A DNA stretch of 64,000 bases. Origin: an uncultured Acidobacteriota bacterium. Lineage in GTDB: Bacteria > Acidobacteriota > Terriglobia > Terriglobales > Acidobacteriaceae. This document shows positions 52,451-60,532 of this stretch, one piece after another; the stretch's first letter is position 1; the number at the start of each line of letters is the position of its first letter. Made by a program: the position numbers and the translations under genes. The notes under the pieces were generated by a model. That model was not told the origin of the DNA, ran no database searches, and saw only the letters and a program-made list of their open reading frames with translations. The stretch spans positions 1 to 64,000 of the forward strand of contig CAILAC010000011.1 of assembly GCA_903832055.1 (NCBI GenBank), in the 5' to 3' direction.

Positions 52451-53095
52451 CTAAACCGCCTCTTCCTTGCGATGCTTCAAATGCGACCAGACAAACCACA
52501 CCAGCCCCGCAATCACTGCCACCTCGACTACCGTGTGGAAGCGATGGAAGATCGTGTGAAATGGCGAATGCGGATCGTCCCAGCTCTCGCCCAGCTTTGC
52601 GCCCGCATACGCCAGCGCATAGCAAAACGGCCAGGAGCCAATAAACGTGTAAATGTGAAAACGCAGCTGTGGCATCCGAGCAATCCCCGCAGGCAGCGCA
52701 ATAAACGTGCGCACCACCGGCAGCAACCGCCCCACCAGCACCGTAATCGACCCATACTTCTCAAAAAAGTGGGTCATCCGGTCCAGGTCCCTGGGGCTCA
52801 TCAGCACAAATCGACCATACTTCAACACCAGCGGCCGTCCGCCAATAGCGCCCACCCAGTAAGCCACTACCGAGCCCAGGTTGCACCCCAGCGCCCCGGC
52901 CGTAGCCACCAGCAACAGGTTGAACTGGCCCTTGAACACCAGGTATCCCGCAAAAGGCATGATGATTTCAGAGGGCAGCGGTATGCAGGCGGATTCAATC
53001 GCCATCAACAGCCCCACACCGGTATATCCAGTGCTCGAAATCACCCAAATGACAAACTTAACCAGGCTGGCAACAATATGTTCGGTCACAGTCAT
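52451..53095 (-). CDS. DedA-family membrane protein
   Basis: 214 residues with four to five membrane helices. The DedA signature shows in LLMAIESACIPLPSEIIMPF (acidic residue and PSE), FFEKYGSITVLVGRLLPVVR and TFIALPAGIARMPQLRF. The family includes undecaprenyl-phosphate and phospholipid flippases with membrane-potential roles. It precedes ino1 by about 70 bases, which would suit a lipid-related operon. Confidence 0.92.
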   Translation of the reverse strand: MTVTEHIVASLVKFVIWVISSTGYTGVGLLMAIESACIPLPSEIIMPFAGYLVFKGQFNLLLVATAGALGCNLGSVVAYWVGAIGGRPLVLKYGRFVLMSPRDLDRMTHFFEKYGSITVLVGRLLPVVRTFIALPAGIARMPQLRFHIYTFIGSWPFCYALAYAGAKLGESWDDPHSPFHTIFHRFHTVVEVAVIAGLVWFVWSHLKHRKEEAV

Positions 53096-53184
53096 TAAGT
53101 ATAAACGCCCATTCCCCGCACACCTCCTCGTCCTTGCTCCCTATTCCCTGCTCCCTCGTCTAAACTATCCCTGAGGCCATATCC

Positions 53185-54015
53185 ATGTCTGAAACTCCAG
53201 CAGTACCGCTCACCATCGAAGGCTCCAGCATGCTTCACCAGCTCTTCACCTTCAACTGGAAGGCTTGGCGTGCCCTCTCCGCCGCCGAACAGCAGCGCAT
53301 CTCCGCCGCCGCCCTCGCTAAAATCGCCGCCATCTCCGGCCCCGAAGCAAAACAGCAGTCCGTCCTCTATTCGCTGCTCGGCCACAAAGGCGACCTCATG
53401 TTCATCCACCTGCGCGACACCTTCAAAGACCTCAACCAGGTCGAACTCTCCCTCGCCCAGACCGAACTCCACGACTTCCTCACCCCCACCTACAGCTACC
53501 TCTCCGTCGTCGAACTCGGCCTCTACGAATCCACCGCCAAAACCTACTCCGCCCTCGCCGCCCGCGACATCGTCCCCCACTCACCCGAGTGGAATGCCGG
53601 CATCCAGGAGACCCTCGCCCGCCAGGCCGCCGCGATGGCCACCCGCATCTACCCCACCATCCCCGACGCCCCTTACGCCTGCTTCTACCCCATGGACCGC
53701 AAGCGCGGCGAAGAAGTCAACTGGTACACCGAAACCATGGCCGACCGCCAGCGCATGATGCACCTCCATGGCATGATCGGCCGCCGCTACGCCGACGATG
53801 TTCGCCAGATCATCTCCGGCAGCATCGGATTGGACGACTGGGAGTGGGGCGTCGACCTCTTCGCGCAAGACCCCGTCACCTTCAAGCGCCTCATATACGA
53901 GATGCGCTTTGACGAAGTCAGCGCCCGCTACGCCCTCTTCGGCAGCTTCTACGTAGGCATCCGTGTACCCCTCGAAAACCTCCCCAACTGGCTCGCTGGT
54001 ACACTCTCATCCTGA
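53185..54015 (+). CDS. hemQ: Coproheme decarboxylase HemQ (chlorite-dismutase-like)
   Basis: 276 residues. Conserved blocks are TPTYSYLSVVELGLYESTAK, CFYPMDRKRGEEVNWY, ADRQRMMHLHGMIGRRYADD and IGLDDWEWGVDLFAQDP, ending ALFGSFYVGIRV. These match HemQ proteins that use peroxide to turn coproheme III into heme b. The proposed heme-ligand His is in the MMHLHG segment. ATG has GAGG eight bases upstream. It implies the coproporphyrin-dependent heme route and fits the hemA-hemC-hemD operon 2.4 kb downstream. Confidence 0.92.
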   Translation: MSETPAVPLTIEGSSMLHQLFTFNWKAWRALSAAEQQRISAAALAKIAAISGPEAKQQSVLYSLLGHKGDLMFIHLRDTFKDLNQVELSLAQTELHDFLTPTYSYLSVVELGLYESTAKTYSALAARDIVPHSPEWNAGIQETLARQAAAMATRIYPTIPDAPYACFYPMDRKRGEEVNWYTETMADRQRMMHLHGMIGRRYADDVRQIISGSIGLDDWEWGVDLFAQDPVTFKRLIYEMRFDEVSARYALFGSFYVGIRVPLENLPNWLAGTLSS

Positions 54016-54066
54016 AAAGAGAAGTAAGGTATAATAGCCTTACTTCTCTGATGCAGGAGCCCTGTC

Positions 54067-54318
54067 ATGCCAACGCTCACCGTCACTGCTAAGGGCCAGA
54101 TCACCCTCAAGCAGGAACTCCTGCGGCACCTGAACGTCCAGCCAGGGCAAAAAATTCAGGTCGAAAAACTGCCCGACGGCAAAATCATCGTTCAGGCCGA
54201 AAAACCGAGTGGTTCGATCGCCGACTTCAGTGGATTCCTCTACAAACCAGGCCGCAAAGCCCTGTCCATCGACGAGATCAACGAAGCCACTGCAGCAGCA
54301 TGGGCAGGAGAGCGTTGA
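54067..54318 (+). CDS. Antitoxin, AbrB/VapB-type (swapped-hairpin)
   Basis: 83 residues beginning MPTLTVTAKGQITLKQELLR, the AbrB/SpoVT beta-hairpin DNA-binding fold, with VQPGQKIQVEKLPDGKIIVQ completing it. The C-terminal part is the toxin-binding tail. The stop overlaps the toxin start. Expected to repress its own operon. Confidence 0.9.
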   Translation: MPTLTVTAKGQITLKQELLRHLNVQPGQKIQVEKLPDGKIIVQAEKPSGSIADFSGFLYKPGRKALSIDEINEATAAAWAGER

Positions 54319-54713
54319 AAATCACCGCAGACACCAACGTACTTTTGCGCAGCGTCCTACAGGACGATCCGCTCCAAGGCCCGTTGGCAACCAAAACGCT
54401 CAGCCAGGCAGACCTTATTGCCATCCCACTTCCCGTACTTTGTGAATATGTGTGGGTCCTGCAGAGCACTTACAAAGAATCTGCCTCAGTGGTTGCAGAC
54501 TCCATTGAGCGTTTGCTTTCAGGTCCGAACATTGCCGTTAACAAGCCTGCTGTTGAGGCAGGTCTCGCGACCCTGCGTGCTGGGGGCGATTTCGCAAACG
54601 GTGTAGTCGCTCATGAAGGCCAATGGTTAGGCGCGGAAACCTTCCTGACGTTCGACGCCAAGGCAGTCGCGCTGCTCAACTCGCAGGGCATTCCGTCCAG
54701 GCTGCTCTCGTAA
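54315..54713 (+). CDS. VapC-type PIN-domain toxin
   Basis: 132 residues beginning KITADTNVLLRSVLQDDP, the typical PIN opening. Further acidic sites are PVLCEYVWVLQSTY and the end FLTFDAKAVALL. I choose TTG at 54315: it overlaps the antitoxin TGA as TTGA with GGAG five bases upstream, while the ATG at 54300 would sit further inside the antitoxin gene. A ribonuclease by family. Confidence 0.9.
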   Translation: MKITADTNVLLRSVLQDDPLQGPLATKTLSQADLIAIPLPVLCEYVWVLQSTYKESASVVADSIERLLSGPNIAVNKPAVEAGLATLRAGGDFANGVVAHEGQWLGAETFLTFDAKAVALLNSQGIPSRLLS

Positions 54714-54752
54714 CACGCATGGCAGAATCATCCGGATGCTAGGTTCCTCATT

Positions 54753-54777
54753 CTTGACATAGCCTCATCATGTCAAG
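54753..54777. repeat. Small palindrome related to the 78-bp repeats
   Basis: CTTGACAT and ATGTCAAG (8-bp perfect stem) enclose AGCCTCATC. The loop resembles that of the hairpin at 47863-47900, suggesting a common family with varied stems. Confidence 0.5.
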
Positions 54778-54885
54778 GGTGGTCGACCGCAACAGTCCGC
54801 CTGTCGTTGCCCTCGCTATTCAGTCAGTCATCCCCGCAGTCAATCTCCTTCCCCACCACCCCCTGCAACATGGAACAATAACCCC

Positions 54886-55620
54886 ATGCCCCCCAAAGCC
54901 GCCAAAAAGTCCGCCCCAAAGAAGCGACCCGCAAAACCCGCCATCACCAACGAAAACCGCAAGCCCGCCAAGCGCCAAACCGCCCCCGACCGCGTCGCCC
55001 ACATCCTCCGCACCCTCGACGAACACTACCCCGACCCCGAGTGCGCCCTCACCCACTCTTCCCCCTGGGAACTCCTCGTCGCCACCATCCTCAGTGCCCA
55101 GTGCACCGACGCGCGCGTCAACATGGTTACCCCCGCCCTCTTCGCCGCTTTTCCAACACCGAAAGCAATGGGCGAAGCCCCGCTAGAAGCGCTGGAAGCG
55201 CTCATCCGCACCACCGGCTTCTTCCACAACAAGGCCAAATCCATCCAAGGTGCAGGCCGCGTCATCACTGAAAAATTCTCCGGCCAGGTCCCCCAGACAC
55301 TCAACGAACTCATCACCGTCCCCGGCGCAGCCCGCAAAACCGCCTCGGTCGTCCTTGGCGTCTGTTTTGGCCTCGCCGAAGGCATTGTCGTCGATACCCA
55401 CGTCTACCGCCTCGCCCGCCGCCTCGGCCTCGCCAAATCCGACTCCGCCCCCAAGGTCGAGCAGGAACTCATGAAAATCATCCCCCACAGCCACTGGATC
55501 AAGCTCTCCCACCAGCTCATCCACCACGGCCGCGCCCTCTGCGAAGCCCGCAAACCCAAATGCCACCAATGCCCCCTCGAAACTCAATGCCAGGCCCCCG
55601 ACAAAACCTGGCACTCATGA
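54886..55620 (+). CDS. nth: Endonuclease III
   Basis: 244 residues, with a Lys/Ala/Pro-rich N-terminal extension of about 30. The glycosylase core has LLVATILSAQCTDARVN, the hairpin region VPGAARKTASVVLG with the catalytic Lys, IVVDTHVYRLARRLGL with the catalytic Asp and a C-terminal iron-sulfur motif CEARKPKCHQCPLETQC (C-x6-C-x2-C-x5-C). It excises oxidised pyrimidines and nicks the abasic site. The hairpin normally reads LPGVGRKTA; here GVG is GAA. Confidence 0.95.
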   Translation: MPPKAAKKSAPKKRPAKPAITNENRKPAKRQTAPDRVAHILRTLDEHYPDPECALTHSSPWELLVATILSAQCTDARVNMVTPALFAAFPTPKAMGEAPLEALEALIRTTGFFHNKAKSIQGAGRVITEKFSGQVPQTLNELITVPGAARKTASVVLGVCFGLAEGIVVDTHVYRLARRLGLAKSDSAPKVEQELMKIIPHSHWIKLSHQLIHHGRALCEARKPKCHQCPLETQCQAPDKTWHS

Positions 55621-55916
55621 CCAGAGTTCCGCGCCAACTTTGCCGACAATTTCCCTTCCATCGCGCATACTGAAACCTGGCGACTAAAAACCGCGCTGAG
55701 CCCAACGCAAAAGCAGCACAGCCGAGCAAAAGCAGCGCAAAAATGCGCAAAATACGCACAAAACACACCAAAAATACGGCCTAACTTGCACATCTGTAAG
55801 CATTTAGGCGAAAAACATACCCCCCCCCACCCCCCTTGAAGGTCCATTTTGTTCATTTTGCCCATTTTCGCCACTTGGAAATCACCAAAACAAAACCGCG
55901 ATAGCAGGAACTCAAG
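55621..55916. other. AT- and C-run-containing spacer
   Basis: Just under 300 bases. It holds an A-rich stretch with repeated AAAAGCAGC and GCGCAAAA words, then runs of nine and six C around 55822-55836. No gene is convincing on either strand. Confidence 0.5.
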
Positions 55917-56429
55917 ATGACTGAAAACACCGAAAACCTTCACGAAGCGCTCGCCGGGCAAGACCTCGTCTTCCTCCGCCAGGCCATCGCGCTCGCCGCC
56001 GCCGCCCGCAACCACGGCGCCCATCCCTTCGGAGCACTCATCGTCGACGCCAATGGCCAGATCCTCGTCACCGCCCGCAACAACGCCATCCCGCCCAAAG
56101 GCGACCCCACACAGCACGCCGAGCGCCTCGCCTGCTCTCTCGTCGGCCGCCAGTTCACTCCGGCACAGCTTGCCGCAGCCACCCTCTACACCAGCACCGA
56201 GCCCTGCGCCATGTGCGCCGGAGCCATCTACTGGACCGGCATCGGCCGCGTCGTCTACGCCCTCTCCGAGTCAGCCCTTTACGCTCTCACCGGCAGCCAT
56301 GAAGAGAACCCCACCCTCCGCCTACCCTGCCGCGAAGTTTTCGCCCGAGGCCAGCGCCCCACAAAAGTAAACGGCCCCTTCATCGAAGAAGAGGCCGCGC
56401 AGGTCCACAAGGGATTCTGGACAGAATAA
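55917..56429 (+). CDS. Nucleoside/guanine deaminase (cytidine deaminase-like fold)
   Basis: 170 residues. Zinc motifs are DPTQHAERLACSL (HAE, catalytic Glu) and STEPCAMCAGAIYWTGIGRV (PCxxC). AARNHGAHPFGALIVDANGQ is the usual front. The sequence between (DPTQHAE) and the tail favour guanine deaminase or a general nucleoside deaminase over tRNA adenosine deaminase TadA, but substrate is not settled by sequence. Confidence 0.88.
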   Translation: MTENTENLHEALAGQDLVFLRQAIALAAAARNHGAHPFGALIVDANGQILVTARNNAIPPKGDPTQHAERLACSLVGRQFTPAQLAAATLYTSTEPCAMCAGAIYWTGIGRVVYALSESALYALTGSHEENPTLRLPCREVFARGQRPTKVNGPFIEEEAAQVHKGFWTE

Positions 56430-56439
56430 CCACAAATCG

Positions 56440-57273
56440 CTAGCCACCAACTGCCAGTCCCTGCACCACTGCGACAATCAGCGCAGGAATATCCGATACC
56501 GAAGCCTCACCCGCAGGCTCCCAGCCAAACTCCCGCATCGTCGCCGAAGTCACTGGCCCAATCGAAAATCCCGGCACCGCGCCAGCAGCTCCCGTGAGCG
56601 GAAAAGCAACACCGGACTCCCGCGCCACCTCGGCAAGGTTCCGCACGCTCGACGATGAAGTGAAGGTAGCAGCATCCACGCCTTCGCCAAGCGCCGCCAC
56701 GAGCAGCTCCCGCGCTCCATCCGGCAAACCGGTCTGGTACGCATCCACCACTGTCATCTGCGCCCCAACCCGCTTCAGCTCTTCAGGAATCACGTCTCGC
56801 GCCACCTTGGCCCGCGCCAGCAACACCCGCTTGCCGCCCAGAGCCTCACCAACAGCAGCCTCACGCAGCGATGCCACCAGCCCCTCGGAATGGTACGCAT
56901 CCGGCACCACCGTCACGCGAAAACCAGCCTTGCGCGCCGCCTCAGCCGTCGCTGAACCGACCGCCGCCACCTTCACATGCTCTGCGTCGCCAAACTCCAC
57001 GCCCAACACCTGGCAGCGCGCAGCCATCGCCTTCACCGTATTTGCGCTGGTAAGAATCAGCCAATGGAAATTGTCGATTTTGCGCAGCGCTGCATCCAGC
57101 GGCTCATACGAGTCCGGTGGCTGAATCTCCAGAACCGGCACTTCCACCGGAATGGCGCCATGAGCGCTCAAGCCATCGCTCAGCTTGCCCGCCTGTTGCA
57201 CAGCCCGCGTCACCAGAACCCGCTTACCCTCAAGCGGCCTCGAAGATTCCTGCCCAATCACAACTTCACTCAA
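56440..57273 (-). CDS. hemD: Uroporphyrinogen-III synthase
   Basis: About 277 residues: two Rossmann-like halves, with EGKRVLVTRAVQQAGKLSDG at the front, LILTSANTVKAMAARC, KVAAVGSATAEAARKAGF, KRVLLARAKVARDVIPEEL and ATFTSSSSVRNLAE. It closes hydroxymethylbilane with inversion of ring D. I choose TTG at 57273, overlapping the hemC stop as TTGA; the longer frame overlaps hemC. Last gene of the heme operon. Confidence 0.9.
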   Translation of the reverse strand: MSEVVIGQESSRPLEGKRVLVTRAVQQAGKLSDGLSAHGAIPVEVPVLEIQPPDSYEPLDAALRKIDNFHWLILTSANTVKAMAARCQVLGVEFGDAEHVKVAAVGSATAEAARKAGFRVTVVPDAYHSEGLVASLREAAVGEALGGKRVLLARAKVARDVIPEELKRVGAQMTVVDAYQTGLPDGARELLVAALGEGVDAATFTSSSSVRNLAEVARESGVAFPLTGAAGAVPGFSIGPVTSATMREFGWEPAGEASVSDIPALIVAVVQGLAVGG

Positions 57274-58193
57274 CCGATCCCGATTCCTGCAAACAGTTCC
57301 CCGGCTCCCTGACGCAGCAGATCCGCTGCCAGAGCCTGCCCCAAGGTTACCGCATCCATGCCAATCGCGGCGCTCCGCGCCATGCGGTCCCCCATAGGAT
57401 CTGTCACCACGCCCAGAATCGAGAACTTTTGCCCGCCCGTGAGCGGCCTGCAATGCACTCCGATCGGCACCTGACAACCACCGCCGAGCGCTGCCAGTGC
57501 CTCCCGCTCCGCCGTCACAGCAAATCGGGTAGCACAGTCCTCCATGAACGAAACTGCCTCGGCAATCTCCTGGTCGCCCTCGCGAATCTCGATGCCCAGC
57601 GCCCCCTGCCCTGCGGCCGGGCACACGACCTCAACTTCCAGTCGTTCCCGCACCCAGTCCGTCATGCCCAGCCGGTCAAGCCCGGCAGCCGCAAGCACGA
57701 TCGCCTCTACCTGACCCTCGCCCAGCTTGCGCAGACGCGTATCAACATTGCCGCGAAACTCGACAAACTCCAGGTCCGGCCGCACATGCCGCAACTGCGA
57801 CCGGCGCCGCAGGCTGCTTGTGCCCACCCGCGCTCCAGGCGGTAATTCGTTCAGTCCCGCAAAGTTCTTTGACACCAGCACGTCCCGCGCATCCGCCCTG
57901 GTTGGCACAGCACCCAGCGCAAATCCCGCCGGAAGCTCCGTAGGAAGGTCCTTCAAACTGTGCACCGCCAGATCGATCCGGCCATCGGCCAGCGCCTGCT
58001 CAATTTCCAGCGTGAACATGCCCTTCGTGCCCACCTGCGCAAACGTCACCTCCTGCAGCCGGTCCCCCGTAGTCTTGATCACTTCAATCTCGACGCCATG
58101 CCCCTGCCCCCGCAGCAACAGCGCAACATGATGCGCCTGCCACAAAGCAAGTTGCGATCCTCTGGAACCGATACGAATCGGACCTTCCCTCAT
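57270..58193 (-). CDS. hemC: Porphobilinogen deaminase (hydroxymethylbilane synthase)
   Basis: 307 residues. IRIGSRGSQLALWQAHHV opens the protein, HSLKDLPTELPAGFALGAVP and GARVGTSSLRRRSQLRHVRP form the active site, and ALGGGCQVPIGVHC carries the Cys that holds the dipyrromethane cofactor. It polymerises four porphobilinogens. ATG at 58193 overlaps the hemA stop by one base (TGATG). Confidence 0.96.
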   Translation of the reverse strand: MREGPIRIGSRGSQLALWQAHHVALLLRGQGHGVEIEVIKTTGDRLQEVTFAQVGTKGMFTLEIEQALADGRIDLAVHSLKDLPTELPAGFALGAVPTRADARDVLVSKNFAGLNELPPGARVGTSSLRRRSQLRHVRPDLEFVEFRGNVDTRLRKLGEGQVEAIVLAAAGLDRLGMTDWVRERLEVEVVCPAAGQGALGIEIREGDQEIAEAVSFMEDCATRFAVTAEREALAALGGGCQVPIGVHCRPLTGGQKFSILGVVTDPMGDRMARSAAIGMDAVTLGQALAADLLRQGAGELFAGIGIG

Positions 58194-59557
58194 CACGATC
58201 TTCCCTTCTCCATTGCGCCGGTCAACACCACACCTTCGTCGATACGTGCTTCCAAAACAGGTTCGCTCCATTCGGGCAAAACGACCACCGTCTCAGGCCC
58301 CAGGTCATAGCTCTCGCGTATCGATTCAATCCGGGCAAAATCACCGTCTCGCGCCGCTTGCTTGAGCGCCTGCATCGGAGGATGAAGAAACTTGTTCACC
58401 AGTGACCGCGTCATTGCTTCCACTGCGGCCGTCTGCTCGGCCGTCATCGAACCCAGCCGCGCCTGCACCCGGCGCATCTCCGCCTGTCTCAATTCCTCGC
58501 CCCGCTGCTGCAACCCAACAATCACTGGAGCCACATTCACCGCCCTCATTTTCAGGTGATACCGCTCCACCTCGGCGGCAATCATTGACTCCGCATCCGC
58601 CGCTTCCCGGTGTCGCTCCGCCAGGTGCGAAGCAGCCACAGACTGCAAATCGTCAATGTCGTACAGGAAGATTCCTTCCAGGCGATTCATCTCCGGGTCC
58701 ACGTCGCGCGGCACTGCAATATCAATGAAGAACATCGGCTTGTTCTTCCGCCGCTGCATGAAAGCCTGCCCGTCTTCCTTGCGGAAAATCGGCTCCGGCG
58801 ATCCGGTCGAAGTAATCACGATGTCTGCCTGGCTCGCCGCCGCCCGCATCTGGTCCCACGGAATCACTTTGGGCGCAGCGGACCCCGAAAAGCGCTCGGC
58901 CATCCGCACCGCCCGCTCCTCGGTCCGATTCGTCACAAAAATCGTCCCCGCCCCATGACGGATCAAATGCCGTGCCGCCAACTCGCTCATCTTGCCTGCG
59001 CCAACCAGGAAAATCTTCTTCCCTGAAAGCGATCCAAAAATCTTCTGCGCCAAATCCACCGCGACCGAAGCAATCGAAACCGTCGTTGACCCAATCTCAG
59101 TCTCTGACCGCACCTTCTTCGCTGCCGCAAATGCTGACTGCAACAGCGGTTCCAGTTGCCCCTGAACTGTGCCCGCATCTCGCGCAACCGTGTAAGCGTC
59201 CTTCACCTGCCCCAGAATCTGTGGCTCGCCCACAACCATCGAGTCCAGGCTCGCCGCCACCCTGAAAAGATGCCGAATCGCTTCCCGGTCCCGATATTCA
59301 TAAAGATGCGGCTTCAAAAGAGCCGGCTCAATCGACAGATGATCGTGCAGGAAGCTTGTGATGTCCACCTGTCCCGAATCAACGGCAGTTAAAATCTCCA
59401 CCCGGTTGCACGTCGACAGAATCATCGCCTCGTTGACACCCGAAACACTGGTCAGTGACCGCGCCGCCCCGGCCAACAACTCGCGCGGAATCGCGACCCG
59501 CTCCCGCAGTTCAATCGGTGCCGTTTTGTGATTGATGCCCAGCAGTATCAAACTCAT
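58193..59557 (-). CDS. hemA: Glutamyl-tRNA reductase
   Basis: 454 residues. MSLILLGINHKTAPIELRER and LSTCNRVEILT (catalytic Cys) are diagnostic; HLFRVAASLDSMVVGEPQIL, the NADPH site LVGAGKMSELAARHL and the C-terminal dimerisation helices follow. It reduces glutamyl-tRNA to glutamate semialdehyde, the entry step of C5 heme synthesis. Its ATG overlaps the ccsA-like stop (ATGA). Confidence 0.97.
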   Translation of the reverse strand: MSLILLGINHKTAPIELRERVAIPRELLAGAARSLTSVSGVNEAMILSTCNRVEILTAVDSGQVDITSFLHDHLSIEPALLKPHLYEYRDREAIRHLFRVAASLDSMVVGEPQILGQVKDAYTVARDAGTVQGQLEPLLQSAFAAAKKVRSETEIGSTTVSIASVAVDLAQKIFGSLSGKKIFLVGAGKMSELAARHLIRHGAGTIFVTNRTEERAVRMAERFSGSAAPKVIPWDQMRAAASQADIVITSTGSPEPIFRKEDGQAFMQRRKNKPMFFIDIAVPRDVDPEMNRLEGIFLYDIDDLQSVAASHLAERHREAADAESMIAAEVERYHLKMRAVNVAPVIVGLQQRGEELRQAEMRRVQARLGSMTAEQTAAVEAMTRSLVNKFLHPPMQALKQAARDGDFARIESIRESYDLGPETVVVLPEWSEPVLEARIDEGVVLTGAMEKGRS

Positions 59558-60402
59558 GGCGCGGGAAACCTGTGTACCTGGCTAAACTGATTCGCGGCCC
59601 ACACCAGCAGCATCACCACAAAAACGCCACTCGAAAGATACGCCGCACGCCGCCCCCGCAACCCGGCGCTCCGCCGGATATACAAAAGCACAACATACAA
59701 AATCCACATCGCAAACGAAAGCAACACCTTGGGATCAAAGAAGTAAGCCGGCCCTACGCTCTCCTGCGCCAGCAGCGAACCCACCAGCAATCCCAGCGTC
59801 ATGCACGGAAATCCAAACAGCAGCGTCGCATGCGCAATCCGCTCGAGCGTGTCCAAAGGCGGCAGCCGGTCAAGAAACCCAACCTGCCCACCGCCATTAC
59901 CGGCAGTCGCCATCACCAGAAACCGGGTCTTCAACCGCCGCTCCTGCACCAGATACAGAAAACTCGCCACCATGCTGAATGCCAGCGAAGCATACGCCGC
60001 CAGCAGAAATGCAATATGCACCACCAGCCAGCCTACCCGCACTCCAGCGGAAGGAAACGTGTAACGCTCCGCCCCGAGCGCCGGCACAAACACCAGCAGG
60101 AACGACGCAGGCAACGCGAATACCCCGAACGAAACCGTTCCGTAGAGCCCGCCAATTGCCAGAAACAACCCCGCAATCGCCAGCCCCAGCAGCGACTCAA
60201 CCTCGCCATAACCCACTGGAACCCAGTGATGAGCCAGGCCCAGCATTTCCGTTACCGAAACCAGATGAAACAGAAAACCCAGCCCAGCCAGCGGCAAACA
60301 CGCCCGCCTTCCCCTTGGAAAGGCGTACAGTACCGCCGGCAGAGCCGTAAGACTCGCCACCGCGTACAACACCGCCGCAACTCTTAGCCACACTAGATAC
60401 AT
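59554..60402 (-). CDS. CcsA/HemX-like cytochrome c assembly membrane protein
   Basis: About 282 residues with eight hydrophobic helices. VVHIAFLLAAYASLAFSMVA plus YLVQERRLKTRF is typical of the CcsA/HemX family, and several conserved His (AHHWVPVGYGEVESL region; ERIAHATLLFG) could contact heme. HemX in Bacillus lowers HemA level, while CcsA moves heme to cytochrome c; the position before hemA fits both. ATG at 60402 has AGGA upstream; the longer frame is rejected. Confidence 0.85.
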   Translation of the reverse strand: MYLVWLRVAAVLYAVASLTALPAVLYAFPRGRRACLPLAGLGFLFHLVSVTEMLGLAHHWVPVGYGEVESLLGLAIAGLFLAIGGLYGTVSFGVFALPASFLLVFVPALGAERYTFPSAGVRVGWLVVHIAFLLAAYASLAFSMVASFLYLVQERRLKTRFLVMATAGNGGGQVGFLDRLPPLDTLERIAHATLLFGFPCMTLGLLVGSLLAQESVGPAYFFDPKVLLSFAMWILYVVLLYIRRSAGLRGRRAAYLSSGVFVVMLLVWAANQFSQVHRFPAP

Positions 60403-60439
60403 GGTTTGTCCTAAATTAACCGTTAACCCCAAAGTATAC

Positions 60440-60455
60440 TGTGACGCTCGTCACC
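60440..60455. promoter_or_regulatory. CRP/FNR-type palindrome between heme operon and mutS
   Basis: TGTGA, six bases and TCACC, one base away from the CRP consensus TGTGA-N6-TCACA, lies 38 bases upstream of the ccsA/hemX start and about 80 upstream of mutS. TATACT overlaps its left side. Confidence 0.5.
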
Positions 60456-60532
60456 ACTTCTCCACCCAAAGCATGATGATCCGGTCACCCCAACCCCTCA
60501 CACAAGCCAATACGATAAGCTGAAAAGCGACC

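Noticed and set aside
52380-52625. 82-codon N-terminal extension of ino1
   Set aside because: It runs through the intergenic gap and the end of the DedA gene and has no match to inositol-phosphate synthases.
55822-55836. Runs of C as a possible phase-variation tract
   Set aside because: The runs lie between genes, not inside a frame or between promoter boxes that I can identify; could also be a sequencing artefact.
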